A stretch of DNA of 64,000 nt from Alterisphingorhabdus sp051668705 (GTDB taxonomy: Bacteria; Pseudomonadota; Alphaproteobacteria; Sphingomonadales; Sphingomonadaceae), in the NCBI RefSeq assembly GCF_051668705.1, contig NZ_CP196351.1, positions 930,001 through 994,000 of the forward strand, read 5' to 3'. Below are positions 9,329-17,388 of the stretch, one piece after another (the stretch's first letter is position 1; every line of letters starts with the position of its first letter). Both the position numbers and the translations under genes were made by a program. The notes beneath the pieces were generated by a model. It did not search any database. It worked only from the letters and a program-made list of their open reading frames with translations, and was not told the origin of the DNA.

Positions 9329-10067
9329 GCTATCGCGTCTCGCCTTAAGTGCAGCCATGGGCCTGATGGTTCTGGGCTGCAAGCCGGTACATCTTGATGA
9401 TGACAGGCCAGAAAATGCCCGAGACTTTCCTCGCTCTAAGCGCGATGTAGCAAAGATTGTCGGCACGCAATTCTCCACCGAGAGCGCGCGTGACAAGCGT
9501 AATGAATCGCAAGTGGTCATGGATATCGCAAGGCTGACTGCTGGCATGTCCGTTGCAGATATTGGAGCCGGTGAAGGCTATTATACTGTTCGTCTGGCAG
9601 AAGTGGTCGGTGAAAATGGCCGTGTTCTGGCGCAGGATATTGATGGCGAGGCGCTGGCCCGATTGGGCAATAGGGTATCGCGCGAACGGCTTGATAATGT
9701 GTCGATCAAACCGGGTGAAGTCACTGACCCCAAATTGCCTGCAAACAGTTTTGACCGCATTTTCATGGTGCATATGTATCATGAAGTGACAGAGCCTTAC
9801 GCCTTTATCTGGCATATGCGCCCTGCGCTGCGTAAAGATGGTGAGGTCATTGTTGTTGATGTCAATCGGCCTACACAAAAACATGGCATTCCGCCCAAAC
9901 AGCTTTTTTGTGAATTTGAAGCCGTTGGCTATCAGCTCATGGAATTTGCCGAACGGCCGGACATTGCCGGTTTCGTCGCACGGTTTAAGGCTGTTGGGGA
10001 ACGGCCTGAACCTATGTCGATTCAGGCATGCGGTACAGATGGGCAAAAGAGCCCAGAACCGCGTTGA
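9318..10067 (+). CDS. Class I SAM-dependent methyltransferase-like lipoprotein
   Basis: The ATG at 9318 overlaps the end of prfB by 11 bases. The protein (249 residues) begins with a lipoprotein signal: a charged start, a hydrophobic stretch and lipobox VLGC, with Cys near residue 21. It continues into a Rossmann methyltransferase fold with motif I ADIGAGEGYYTVRLAE, followed by the post-I acidic loop (LAQDIDGEAL). It resembles the UbiE/Gcs1-like secreted methyltransferases found beside prfB in sphingomonads. The combination of an export signal and a SAM-binding fold is odd because SAM is cytoplasmic; it may bind another ligand or the signal may act only as an anchor. Substrate unknown. Confidence 0.8.
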   Translation: MLTKLSRLALSAAMGLMVLGCKPVHLDDDRPENARDFPRSKRDVAKIVGTQFSTESARDKRNESQVVMDIARLTAGMSVADIGAGEGYYTVRLAEVVGENGRVLAQDIDGEALARLGNRVSRERLDNVSIKPGEVTDPKLPANSFDRIFMVHMYHEVTEPYAFIWHMRPALRKDGEVIVVDVNRPTQKHGIPPKQLFCEFEAVGYQLMEFAERPDIAGFVARFKAVGERPEPMSIQACGTDGQKSPEPR

Positions 10068-10182
10068 ATATAATCTTGGCTAATAGAAAATAGCGTTCTC
10101 ATTGTAATGATTGGGTATTTTTACAAAGCAAAATTGTCATATTGCTTTATATCGGGGCAAAACATATCGGGAGCAGCATTTC

Positions 10183-11598
10183 GTGCTTAAGGGGCTAAAA
10201 CCAATATTATATAACGGCCGTGAAGTTTGGCCATTGATCGAAGGTGGCAAAGGGGTCTCTGCCACCAATCACAGCAGTTCTGGCGCTTGGGCAGCGGCTG
10301 GCGGCATTGGCACTGTTTCTGCTGTTAATGCAGATAGCTATGATGAAAATGGCAATGTGGTGCCGCAAATATATCATGGTCGCAAACGTGAGGATCGGCA
10401 CCAGGAATTGATCCGCTATGCGATTGATGGCGCGGTTGAGCAGGTGCGCCGAGCATATGATATTGCTAATGGCCCCAATGGTATGAGGGGCGCAATCAAC
10501 ATCAATGTCTTGTGGGAAATGGGCGGCGCGCAAGAGGTTCTGCACGGCGTATTAGAAAAAACCAAAGGCATGGTGGCAGGTGTGACCTGCGGGGCAGGGA
10601 TGCCGTATAAACTGTCTGAAATTGCTCAGCAATATAATGTTAATTATTTGCCGATCATATCATCGGCGCGTGCCTTTCGGGCTTTGTGGAAACGTGCTTA
10701 TCATAAGGTGTCGGACCTTATGGCCGCGGTCGTTTATGAAGACCCTTGGCTGGCTGGTGGTCATAACGGCCTGTCTAACGCAGAAGACCCTTTGCAACCA
10801 CAAGACCCTTATCCGCGTGTGAAATTACTGCGTGAGACTATGCGTAAAGAAGGCATAGCTGATGATGTGCCGATCATCATGGCGGGCGGCGTATGGTATT
10901 TGCGCGATTGGCAGAGCTGGCTGGATAATCCCGAACTCGGGCAGATTGCTTTTCAATTCGGCACACGGCCCTTACTGACCAAAGAGAGCCCGATTCCAGG
11001 CGAATGGAAAGATGCACTAACCAAGATTGAGAAAGGCGATGTGCTGCTACATAAGTTCAGCCCAACCGGCTTTTACTCCAGTGCGGTACGGAACGAATTT
11101 TTGCGTTCACTCGAAGCGCGGTCCGAACGGCAAGTGCCTTTTTCAACTGAAAAAGCCGGCGAACACACCCATCAGCTTGATGTTGGCGTCAAGGGTAAGA
11201 ATTTTTGGGTGACACGCGGTGATTTGCTGCGCGCGCGTGAATGGGACGGTTTGGGTTTTACAACCGCGCTTAAAACACCCGATAATACTCTGGTCTTTGT
11301 GACGCCAGAAGAGCGTGCCGAGGTCCGCAAGGATCAGGCCGATTGTATGGGCTGTCTGTCGCATTGTGGTTTCTCTTCATGGAAAGACCATGACAATTTC
11401 ACCACGGGGCGTCTGGCTGATCCACGCAGTTTCTGTATTCAAAAATCTTTGCAGAATATTGCCCATGATGGTGACATAAAGAAGAACCTTATGTTCGCCG
11501 GACATGCTGCATATGAATTTGGCCGTGACCCTTTCTATTCGAATGGTTTTGTGCCTTCGGTCAAACAACTTGTGGATCGGATATTGACCGGGGACTAA
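10183..11598 (+). CDS. Nitronate monooxygenase/2-nitropropane dioxygenase-like flavoprotein with C-terminal Cys cluster
   Basis: TIM-barrel FMN oxidoreductase related to nitronate monooxygenases. The early segment KGVSATNHSSSGAWAAAGG matches the flavin-phosphate loop region, and MAGGVWYLRDW plus FQFGTRPLL match the later barrel motifs. At about 471 residues it is much longer than typical members (about 320): the extra C-terminal part carries DCMGCLSHCGF followed by a fourth Cys about 21 residues later (PRSFCIQ), which could hold a metal or Fe-S cluster. Start: GTG 10183 has GGGAG nine bases upstream and matches the natural beginning MLKGLKP; a TTG at 10111 is also in frame but less likely. 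Substrate unknown. Confidence 0.8.
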   Translation: MLKGLKPILYNGREVWPLIEGGKGVSATNHSSSGAWAAAGGIGTVSAVNADSYDENGNVVPQIYHGRKREDRHQELIRYAIDGAVEQVRRAYDIANGPNGMRGAININVLWEMGGAQEVLHGVLEKTKGMVAGVTCGAGMPYKLSEIAQQYNVNYLPIISSARAFRALWKRAYHKVSDLMAAVVYEDPWLAGGHNGLSNAEDPLQPQDPYPRVKLLRETMRKEGIADDVPIIMAGGVWYLRDWQSWLDNPELGQIAFQFGTRPLLTKESPIPGEWKDALTKIEKGDVLLHKFSPTGFYSSAVRNEFLRSLEARSERQVPFSTEKAGEHTHQLDVGVKGKNFWVTRGDLLRAREWDGLGFTTALKTPDNTLVFVTPEERAEVRKDQADCMGCLSHCGFSSWKDHDNFTTGRLADPRSFCIQKSLQNIAHDGDIKKNLMFAGHAAYEFGRDPFYSNGFVPSVKQLVDRILTGD

Positions 11599-11634
11599 GC
11601 GGGTTCTCTTGGCGTCCAGCAATTGGTGGTTGCA

Positions 11635-12102
11635 ATGCGTATCATTCGCAAAGATAATCTGGAAAGCGCAGAGATTCTTGACCTGATTGCCGAACATTTA
11701 TCCGGCATGCATGAAAATTCGCCGCCAGAGAGTGTTTATGCGCTGGGCGTAGAAAGCCTGAAGTCTGACGATGTCACGGTCTTCGCAGCTTGGGATGATG
11801 GGCGATTAAGCGGGATAGGTGCGCTAAAGGCGATTGATGCACAGCATGGTGAAATCAAATCCATGCGCACAGTAAATGCCTTTCTTCGCAAAGGTGTAGC
11901 TGCATCTTTATTGGAGCATATTATTTCAGAGGCCAGCCAACGCGGCTATAAGCTATTGAGCCTCGAAACAGGGTCGGGTGATGCATTTGATCCTGCAATC
12001 GGTCTATATCGCAAGCGAGGTTTTCGAACAGGCGATGCTTTTGGCAGTTATACAAAAAGCGCGTTTAACCAGTTTTTCCATCTGGATTTGCGAGCAGTTT
12101 AA
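11635..12102 (+). CDS. GNAT family N-acetyltransferase
   Basis: Small (about 155 residues) acetyltransferase of the GCN5 type. The acetyl-CoA pyrophosphate loop is seen as LRKGVAASLLEHII, followed by a typical motif B region, SLETGSGDAFDPAIGLYRKRGF. It resembles the YsnE/YafP-like group of unknown acceptor. ATG 11635 is preferred over TTG 11623. The gene converges with amtB and overlaps its stop by four bases. Confidence 0.85.
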   Translation: MRIIRKDNLESAEILDLIAEHLSGMHENSPPESVYALGVESLKSDDVTVFAAWDDGRLSGIGALKAIDAQHGEIKSMRTVNAFLRKGVAASLLEHIISEASQRGYKLLSLETGSGDAFDPAIGLYRKRGFRTGDAFGSYTKSAFNQFFHLDLRAV

Positions 12103-13469
12103 TCAAGCTCCCAAGAACGCTGCCCATGATGGGTTTTGTCCAAACCAGCGGCTTCGTCTTCGGTTGAAACCCGCATAGGCAGAACGGTCGATAGCGCCAA
12201 GCCAATAACCAAAGTACCGATAACGGACCAGATGACGACAACGGCCACGCCAATAAGTTGTGTGAATAGCTGACCAAACATGCCGCTATCTTCTGCATAG
12301 CCAAGACCGCCAAAACTCTCTGAAACAAAGATAGCAGCCAGCAATGCGCCGGCGATACTGCCAATGCCATGCAATGCAAACACGTCCAGACTGTCATCAA
12401 TAGCGAATATGTTTTTCACAGCGCCACTAACAAAATAGCAGAGCGGTGCAGCAATTAACCCTATCAAAATTGCGCTGCCCGGCGATACCAAGCCAGCACC
12501 TGCCGAAATGGCCACCAAACCAGCGATTGCGCCTTTTGCGAAACCTGCCGCTGTGACATGGCCTGTTTTCAACTTGTCGATCAACAGCCAGATTAGGGCA
12601 GACACACTTGCTGCAACATGGGCATTCATCATGGCCGACGCAGCACCATCGCCTGCGGTCAATTCATTGCCACCAATAATGGCCAGCCATCCGACCCAGA
12701 TCAGGCCTGCACCAGCCAAGGAGAGGGCAGGTGCATTTGCGCGTCTTAAGATTTTGGGCCAACCTTCGCGGCGACCTATCATAATGCATATTGTGAGTGC
12801 AGAGATACCAACCGTTAAATGCATGGAAATGCCGCCAGCATAATCTATCACACCGCTTGTCTCCAGCCACCCATCGCCCAATACCCAATGGCTAACCGGG
12901 GCATAAACCATGATACTCCACAGCGCTGCAAATGCTATTGCCCAGCCAAAACGCGCACGTTCTGCCCATGCGCCAATTAATAAGGTAGCTGCAAATATAG
13001 CAGAGGCCATTTGGAATATCGCAAAGGCGCTTTCCGGAACCAGTGTATCTTCCCGAACATTGCCCAAACCGATCATCATCCATGCATTGCCTGCACCAAT
13101 AATGCCATTTCCAGCGACACCAAATGCCAGCGTATATCCCACTATAATCCACAAAAGCGAGACAATAGCGGCAATGGCGCCGACTTGCATGACAACAGAT
13201 AGGAAGTTGCGGGTTTCTACACGGCCGCCATGGAAAAGCGCTACGCCCGGCAATGTTACCAAAAGCGCCAACAGCGCTGCAGCCAGCATCCAGGCAGTAT
13301 CGCCAGTATCAATCGCTGTAGGGACGATAGGAGGTTCCACGAATGGAATATTCGCTAAAGCAGGGGCTGAAATCCCCGCTGCCAAAACTGCAATTGCGCC
13401 TTTTCCTAAAAGCTGTCTTATCACTTTTGATATCCCCGCCAAGCTATGAACGTCATAGATAGAGCGCAT
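12099..13469 (-). CDS. amtB: Ammonium transporter (Amt/MEP/Rh family)
   Basis: Inner-membrane ammonium channel. The 456-residue protein has an N-terminal signal-like segment ending APALA and then about eleven membrane helices. Pore residues can be recognised: the conserved Asp in IDYAGG, the first pore His in SMHLTVG and the second in DVFALHGIGSIAG. The Amt signature is divergent (PGVALFHGGRVETRN where most have LFYGGLVR). No glnK lies next to it, unlike the common glnK-amtB pair, so PII control would have to come from elsewhere. A close look at substrate (ammonium against methylammonium) cannot be made from sequence. Confidence 0.93.
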   Translation of the reverse strand: MRSIYDVHSLAGISKVIRQLLGKGAIAVLAAGISAPALANIPFVEPPIVPTAIDTGDTAWMLAAALLALLVTLPGVALFHGGRVETRNFLSVVMQVGAIAAIVSLLWIIVGYTLAFGVAGNGIIGAGNAWMMIGLGNVREDTLVPESAFAIFQMASAIFAATLLIGAWAERARFGWAIAFAALWSIMVYAPVSHWVLGDGWLETSGVIDYAGGISMHLTVGISALTICIMIGRREGWPKILRRANAPALSLAGAGLIWVGWLAIIGGNELTAGDGAASAMMNAHVAASVSALIWLLIDKLKTGHVTAAGFAKGAIAGLVAISAGAGLVSPGSAILIGLIAAPLCYFVSGAVKNIFAIDDSLDVFALHGIGSIAGALLAAIFVSESFGGLGYAEDSGMFGQLFTQLIGVAVVVIWSVIGTLVIGLALSTVLPMRVSTEDEAAGLDKTHHGQRSWELD

Positions 13470-13540
13470 AAGAGCAATTTGACAATAATCGGTTTACGCA
13501 GCGCTAACTAAATTGTCTGTGTTTGATGGCGATGGATAAT

Positions 13541-14536
13541 TTACATCCAGCCATCAAGAACCTGATCATGGGGGCGGTGGCCGTCGCACCAGCTATGAAT
13601 ATTGCTGATGACGCGGTGTCCTGATGCTTCGCGCCCTTCAAATGTAGCACTGCCCAGATGCGGCAGCAAAACAACATTGCGCAAATCGAGCAAGCGCGGA
13701 TCAACCGCGGGTTCATTGGTATAAACATCAAGACCAGCCCCAGCGATCTTCTGATTTTGCAGCGCGTTTATCAGGGCATCTTCATCAATCAATTCGCCGC
13801 GCGCGGTGTTGATGACATAGGCATCGGGCCGCAACATCGCGATACGTTCAGCATTCAGAATATGCTTTGTGTCATCGCTTTTGGGACAATGCAGAGTGAT
13901 AAAGTCACTGCGCTGCACCAACTCATCCAGATTTTCCACATATGTCGCATCGAGCATTTTCTCAAAGCTATCGGGAAGCTTTCTGCGGTTATGATAACAG
14001 ATATTCAGGCCAAAAGCGCGTGCACGGTGCGCAACCGCTTGGCCGATGCGGCCCATGCCGATAATGCCCAAAGTCTTGCCGCCGATACAATGGCCCAACA
14101 TGCCGGACGGCGACCATCCTTGCCATTCACCGGAGCGCACCAATTTCTCGCCCTCTGCCAAACGGCGTGGGACGGACAGGATAAGCGCCATAGTCATATC
14201 CGCAGTATCATCGGTAAAAACACCGGGTGTATTGGTCACCATCACACCCGCCGCACGTGCAGCTTTCAAGTCAATATGGTCAACACCTGCACCAAAATTT
14301 GCCAGCAATTTACAGCGCAGATTATCTTGCGCAAAAATATCAGCAGTCAGATGATCGGTAACGGTTGCTAGCAGAACATCACATTCCTGCATTGCGTTGC
14401 GCAATTGTTCGGTTGTGAGCGCAGTGTCGCTACTGTTCAGCGTAACATCAAACAGTTCATCCAGCCGCTTTTCGACAGCGGGCGCTAATGCGCGGGTGAC
14501 AATGATTTTGGTCGATTTACAAGAGCGTGCGGTCAT
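13541..14536 (-). CDS. D-isomer specific 2-hydroxyacid dehydrogenase (glyoxylate/hydroxypyruvate reductase-like)
   Basis: NAD(P)-dependent oxidoreductase of the D-2-hydroxyacid family. The dinucleotide motif GIIGMGRIGQAVAHRA is followed by the catalytic Arg (INTARGELIDE), Glu (DVYTNEP) and His (LLPHLGSATFEG). With start at ATG 14536 the protein has 331 residues, the normal size. The frame stays open upstream to 14677 but that extension (Ser/Arg-rich) is unlike the family. It is divergent from the SH3 protein at 14722. Confidence 0.9.
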   Translation of the reverse strand: MTARSCKSTKIIVTRALAPAVEKRLDELFDVTLNSSDTALTTEQLRNAMQECDVLLATVTDHLTADIFAQDNLRCKLLANFGAGVDHIDLKAARAAGVMVTNTPGVFTDDTADMTMALILSVPRRLAEGEKLVRSGEWQGWSPSGMLGHCIGGKTLGIIGMGRIGQAVAHRARAFGLNICYHNRRKLPDSFEKMLDATYVENLDELVQRSDFITLHCPKSDDTKHILNAERIAMLRPDAYVINTARGELIDEDALINALQNQKIAGAGLDVYTNEPAVDPRLLDLRNVVLLPHLGSATFEGREASGHRVISNIHSWCDGHRPHDQVLDGWM

Positions 14537-14721
14537 GCAACAGGCTTTGCGCGAACCGACCAAAAGGTCAAGCGCGTTCGATCTGCTTTTCACAGGCATC
14601 GATCTGGTAAATTGTCTCAAAGCGGAACTGTTCTTCATGCGCAATCCGGTTGAAATAGGTTCATTTTGATGAGACAATCAAATTTTGCTAATGATGATAA
14701 TATATCTGTATTTTGGGGGTC

Positions 14722-15285
14722 ATGCGGTTTGGCATGATGGGTGAGACAATAGTGCAACAAACGGCGAAGAATATTTTTTGGTCAAACATCTTGCGATTAT
14801 TTGCGGCGTTTTGTCTTGCCGTGACGCTGACTGCGGTACCGGCAAGTGCGCAGGATAAAGGTGAGGCCTATTGGGCATCTATAGATCAGGATGAAGCACG
14901 GTCGCGTACCGGGCCAAGCAGTGATTATAAGATTATCTGGGTCTATGTGCGCAAGAATTTGCCGGTAAAGGTGCTGCGTCGTTATGGTGTATGGCGCCAG
15001 ATTGAAGACCCTGATGGTAGCCAAGGCTGGATGCACTCACGCTTGTTAAGCCGTACCCGCACCGCCATGATTATTGGTGACGACGTGCAGGAAATGCGTG
15101 AAAAACCTAATGCAGCATCGCCCCTTGCTTGGCGTGCACAACCTGGTGTCGTTGGAAAATTGGGGGCATGTAGTGATGGCTGGTGCCGCCTCGATGTGAA
15201 CGGACGTATTGGTTATGTTCGTGCAGAGGCGCTTTTCGGTGTTGGTGAACCCAATGCAGGAGAAGAGCCCGCTGCGTCCCCTTAA
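14722..15285 (+). CDS. Secreted SH3-domain protein
   Basis: Exported protein of 187 residues. The start is ATG 14722 after GGGGGT. The N-terminal signal peptide ends PASAQD. Two bacterial SH3-like modules follow: one around ARSRTGPSSDYKIIWVY...VLRRYGVWRQIEDPDG and one around MREKPNAASPLAWRAQPGVVGKLGACSDGWCRLDVNGRIGY. Such domains usually bind peptidoglycan or mediate protein contact in the periplasm. The protein is found next to the 2-hydroxyacid dehydrogenase in related genomes, but a functional link is not evident. Confidence 0.85.
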   Translation: MRFGMMGETIVQQTAKNIFWSNILRLFAAFCLAVTLTAVPASAQDKGEAYWASIDQDEARSRTGPSSDYKIIWVYVRKNLPVKVLRRYGVWRQIEDPDGSQGWMHSRLLSRTRTAMIIGDDVQEMREKPNAASPLAWRAQPGVVGKLGACSDGWCRLDVNGRIGYVRAEALFGVGEPNAGEEPAASP

Positions 15286-15299
15286 ATGGCGAAATGCAC

Positions 15300-15490
15300 T
15301 CTTATGTGCGTGGATATTTTCGTATTTTAGAAGAAAACCTTATAAGATTTCGGGAAATGGTAGCGGCCGTATCTGGTGATACGACCGCAGGGGCCTTGCT
15401 TGGGACCAGACCCACACCATTATCTCCCTCACTCTTCTGACGAAGAGGTCGACCCTTGGGTTCGCTTGATCTTTCTAGGAACATGCGAAG
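15300..15490. other. Highly structured intergenic stretch, possible small RNA
   Basis: Between the SH3 gene and the small membrane protein lie about 240 bases without a convincing gene but with strong dyads: GCGG..GTATC/GATAC..CCGC around 15364-15389, CTCTTC/GAAGAG around 15433-15448, and a looser outer pairing of GGGAAATGGT (about 15354-15363) with ACCATTATCTCCC (about 15415-15427). A 60-codon frame on the minus strand (15302-15484) overlaps it but has low protein-likeness. Could be a regulatory RNA or a leader; no known family could be assigned. Confidence 0.25.
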
Positions 15491-15523
15491 AAAATTGCTT
15501 GTAGGAAATCGACAAAACCAAAG

Positions 15524-15970
15524 TTACCTAAGTAAATTGTTATTGCTGTTGCCTTTGGCCAGTCGCCAGCCGGTTATGGATAGGCCCAGCATGATAATAT
15601 TTCCAACCAGATCAATTGCGCCAAAATTGTTCATCACCGGCACTATGCGGGTGAACCAGTAATCAAATATGAAAAAGGGTATCAGAGCAATCGCAAAGAC
15701 CAGAAAGGTGGTCGCGGTGAAACGGCTGAAAGTCGCAAATAATGCTGCAAGGCAAGCCTGTGCCCCGAAGCACGACATCAACATAAGAGGCAATAATTCG
15801 TTGCTCTGATATTGCGGCGTAAAAACCACATGCATCACATGGGCAGGGGCCAGCAATGCCCATCCGCCAAGCACCCAGAAGATCGCTGCAATGCCCCATT
15901 GGCAATGGCGGGCCGTCATAATCTGGCCCGCCTGATGCCGTATCTGTGGGTTAAGCAATGCATCTTTCAA
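15524..15970 (-). CDS. Small integral membrane protein, function unknown
   Basis: A 148-residue protein with four predicted membrane helices (around IAAIFWVLGGWALLA, LLPLMLMSCFGAQACLAA, TTFLVFAIALIPFFIF and LVGNIIMLGLSITGW). Two starts are possible: TTG 15970, just after the thiolase stop, or ATG 15919 (131 residues). It is co-oriented with and 10 bases downstream of the thiolase gene, suggesting co-transcription. Not recognised beyond its topology. Confidence 0.65.
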   Translation of the reverse strand: MKDALLNPQIRHQAGQIMTARHCQWGIAAIFWVLGGWALLAPAHVMHVVFTPQYQSNELLPLMLMSCFGAQACLAALFATFSRFTATTFLVFAIALIPFFIFDYWFTRIVPVMNNFGAIDLVGNIIMLGLSITGWRLAKGNSNNNLLR

Positions 15971-15980
15971 TCAGCTCTGT

Positions 15981-17177
15981 TTACATAAGCTCAACAGCTA
16001 AAGCAGTGGCCTCTCCACCGCCGATGCACAGTGATGCCAGTCCGCGTGTTTTGCCGTGGGTTTGGAGAGCCCCTAGCAAGGTTGTGATAATACGTGCGCC
16101 GGATGCGCCAATGGGGTGACCAAGGGCTGTCGCGCCGCCATGGACATTAATTTTGCCATGATCGATCCCCAGATCATGCATGGCGAACATGGCCACACAG
16201 GCAAAGGCTTCATTTACCTCGAACAGATCAACATCGTCCAATGTCCATCCGGCTTTGTCGAGACAGGTTTGGATCGCGCCGACAGGAGCAATAGTGAAAT
16301 CCTTCGGCTCCTGTGCATGGGCGGCATGGGCAACAATGCGTGCAACGGGTTTCAGCCCCTTTGCATCCGCAACCGATTGGCGGGTCAGCACCATGGCCGC
16401 AGCGCCATCAGAAATAGAGCTGGACGTTGCTGCGGTTATTGTGCCGTCCTTGGCAAAGGCTGGGCGTAGGCTGGGGATTTTGTCCGGGCGGCCTTTACCG
16501 GGTTGTTCGTCTGTATCTACTGTGACTTCGCCTTTGCGCGTCGCAAAGGTCACCGGAGTAATCTCAGCAGCAAATGCGCCGCTTTCAATCGCCTTTTGTG
16601 CGCGTGATAGCGATTCCAAGGCATAACCATCCTGCGCTTCGCGTGTTAGTTGGTAATCATTGGCAGTGTCTTGCGCAAAAGTGCCCATGGCGCGGCCTTC
16701 TTCATAGGCATCTTCCAGACCATCAAGAAACATATGGTCATAGGTGGTATCATGCCCGATACGCGCGCCGCTGCGATGTTTTTTTAGCAGATAAGGCGCG
16801 TTGGTCATGCTCTCCATACCGCCTGCAACCAATATATCCGCAGAACCAACGGCCAGAGCCTCGCTGCCCATAATCACTGTTTGCATACCTGATCCGCACA
16901 CTTTGTTCACGGTTGTGGCCTGTACCGATTTCGGCAGGCCAGCTTTGATGGCTGCCTGACGGGCCGGGGCTTGGCCTAGGCCGGCGGGCAGCACGCAGCC
17001 CATATAGATGCGGTCAATATCGCTTCCGTCTGTTCCTGCACGTTCGACAGCTGCTTTAACCGCAGTGGCGCCAAGGTCGGTTGCGCTGACATCGGAAAAT
17101 ACGCCTTGCATGCCGCCCATCGGGGTGCGGGCAAAAGAAACGATGACGACAGGATCATTTTCGGAAAAAACAGGCAT
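15981..17177 (-). CDS. Acetyl-CoA C-acetyltransferase (thiolase)
   Basis: Condenses or cleaves acyl-CoA/acetyl-CoA. The 398-residue protein has the nucleophilic Cys94 in NKVCGSGMQT, the NEAFA segment, the catalytic His in VHGGATALGHPIGASG and the second Cys in SLCIGGGEATA. The order of motifs and length fit biosynthetic or degradative thiolase II (AtoB/PhaA group). It is divergent from isovaleryl-CoA dehydrogenase and may serve the same leucine pathway, whose end products include acetoacetate and acetyl-CoA. Confidence 0.93.
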   Translation of the reverse strand: MPVFSENDPVVIVSFARTPMGGMQGVFSDVSATDLGATAVKAAVERAGTDGSDIDRIYMGCVLPAGLGQAPARQAAIKAGLPKSVQATTVNKVCGSGMQTVIMGSEALAVGSADILVAGGMESMTNAPYLLKKHRSGARIGHDTTYDHMFLDGLEDAYEEGRAMGTFAQDTANDYQLTREAQDGYALESLSRAQKAIESGAFAAEITPVTFATRKGEVTVDTDEQPGKGRPDKIPSLRPAFAKDGTITAATSSSISDGAAAMVLTRQSVADAKGLKPVARIVAHAAHAQEPKDFTIAPVGAIQTCLDKAGWTLDDVDLFEVNEAFACVAMFAMHDLGIDHGKINVHGGATALGHPIGASGARIITTLLGALQTHGKTRGLASLCIGGGEATALAVELM

Positions 17178-17388
17178 TATGGCTTATCCTTATGTTGAAT
17201 GCGCAACCAAGCGCGAGGGCATGATGAAAATATCTATCGCTAAATATGCCTTATCCATCAAGATTTCAAAGGAAACGGTCTTGAGGTGCGTGAAATAATA
17301 TTACAATAGACTATAATAACCATTACACCCTTGGGGCAGACTGAACGAGCATGCGATTAGGTCTGGCAAGAGGCAGGAGAGAAATGCG

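Noticed and set aside
9345..10046. Long frame (233 codons) antisense to the methyltransferase gene
   Set aside because: Shadow of the real coding strand; no start signal and an unlikely His/Arg/Cys-rich composition.
12910..13449. 179-codon frame on the plus strand opposite amtB
   Set aside because: Mirror of a hydrophobic gene; Ala/Pro/Thr-rich and without family features.
15302..15484. 60-codon frame on the minus strand in the structured intergenic region
   Set aside because: No clear ribosome site and the sequence is dominated by RNA-like dyads; kept as possible RNA rather than a gene.
17178..17388. LiuR/MerR-type operator between thiolase and ivd
   Set aside because: The region is AT-rich with no dyad matching a MerR-type spacer promoter.
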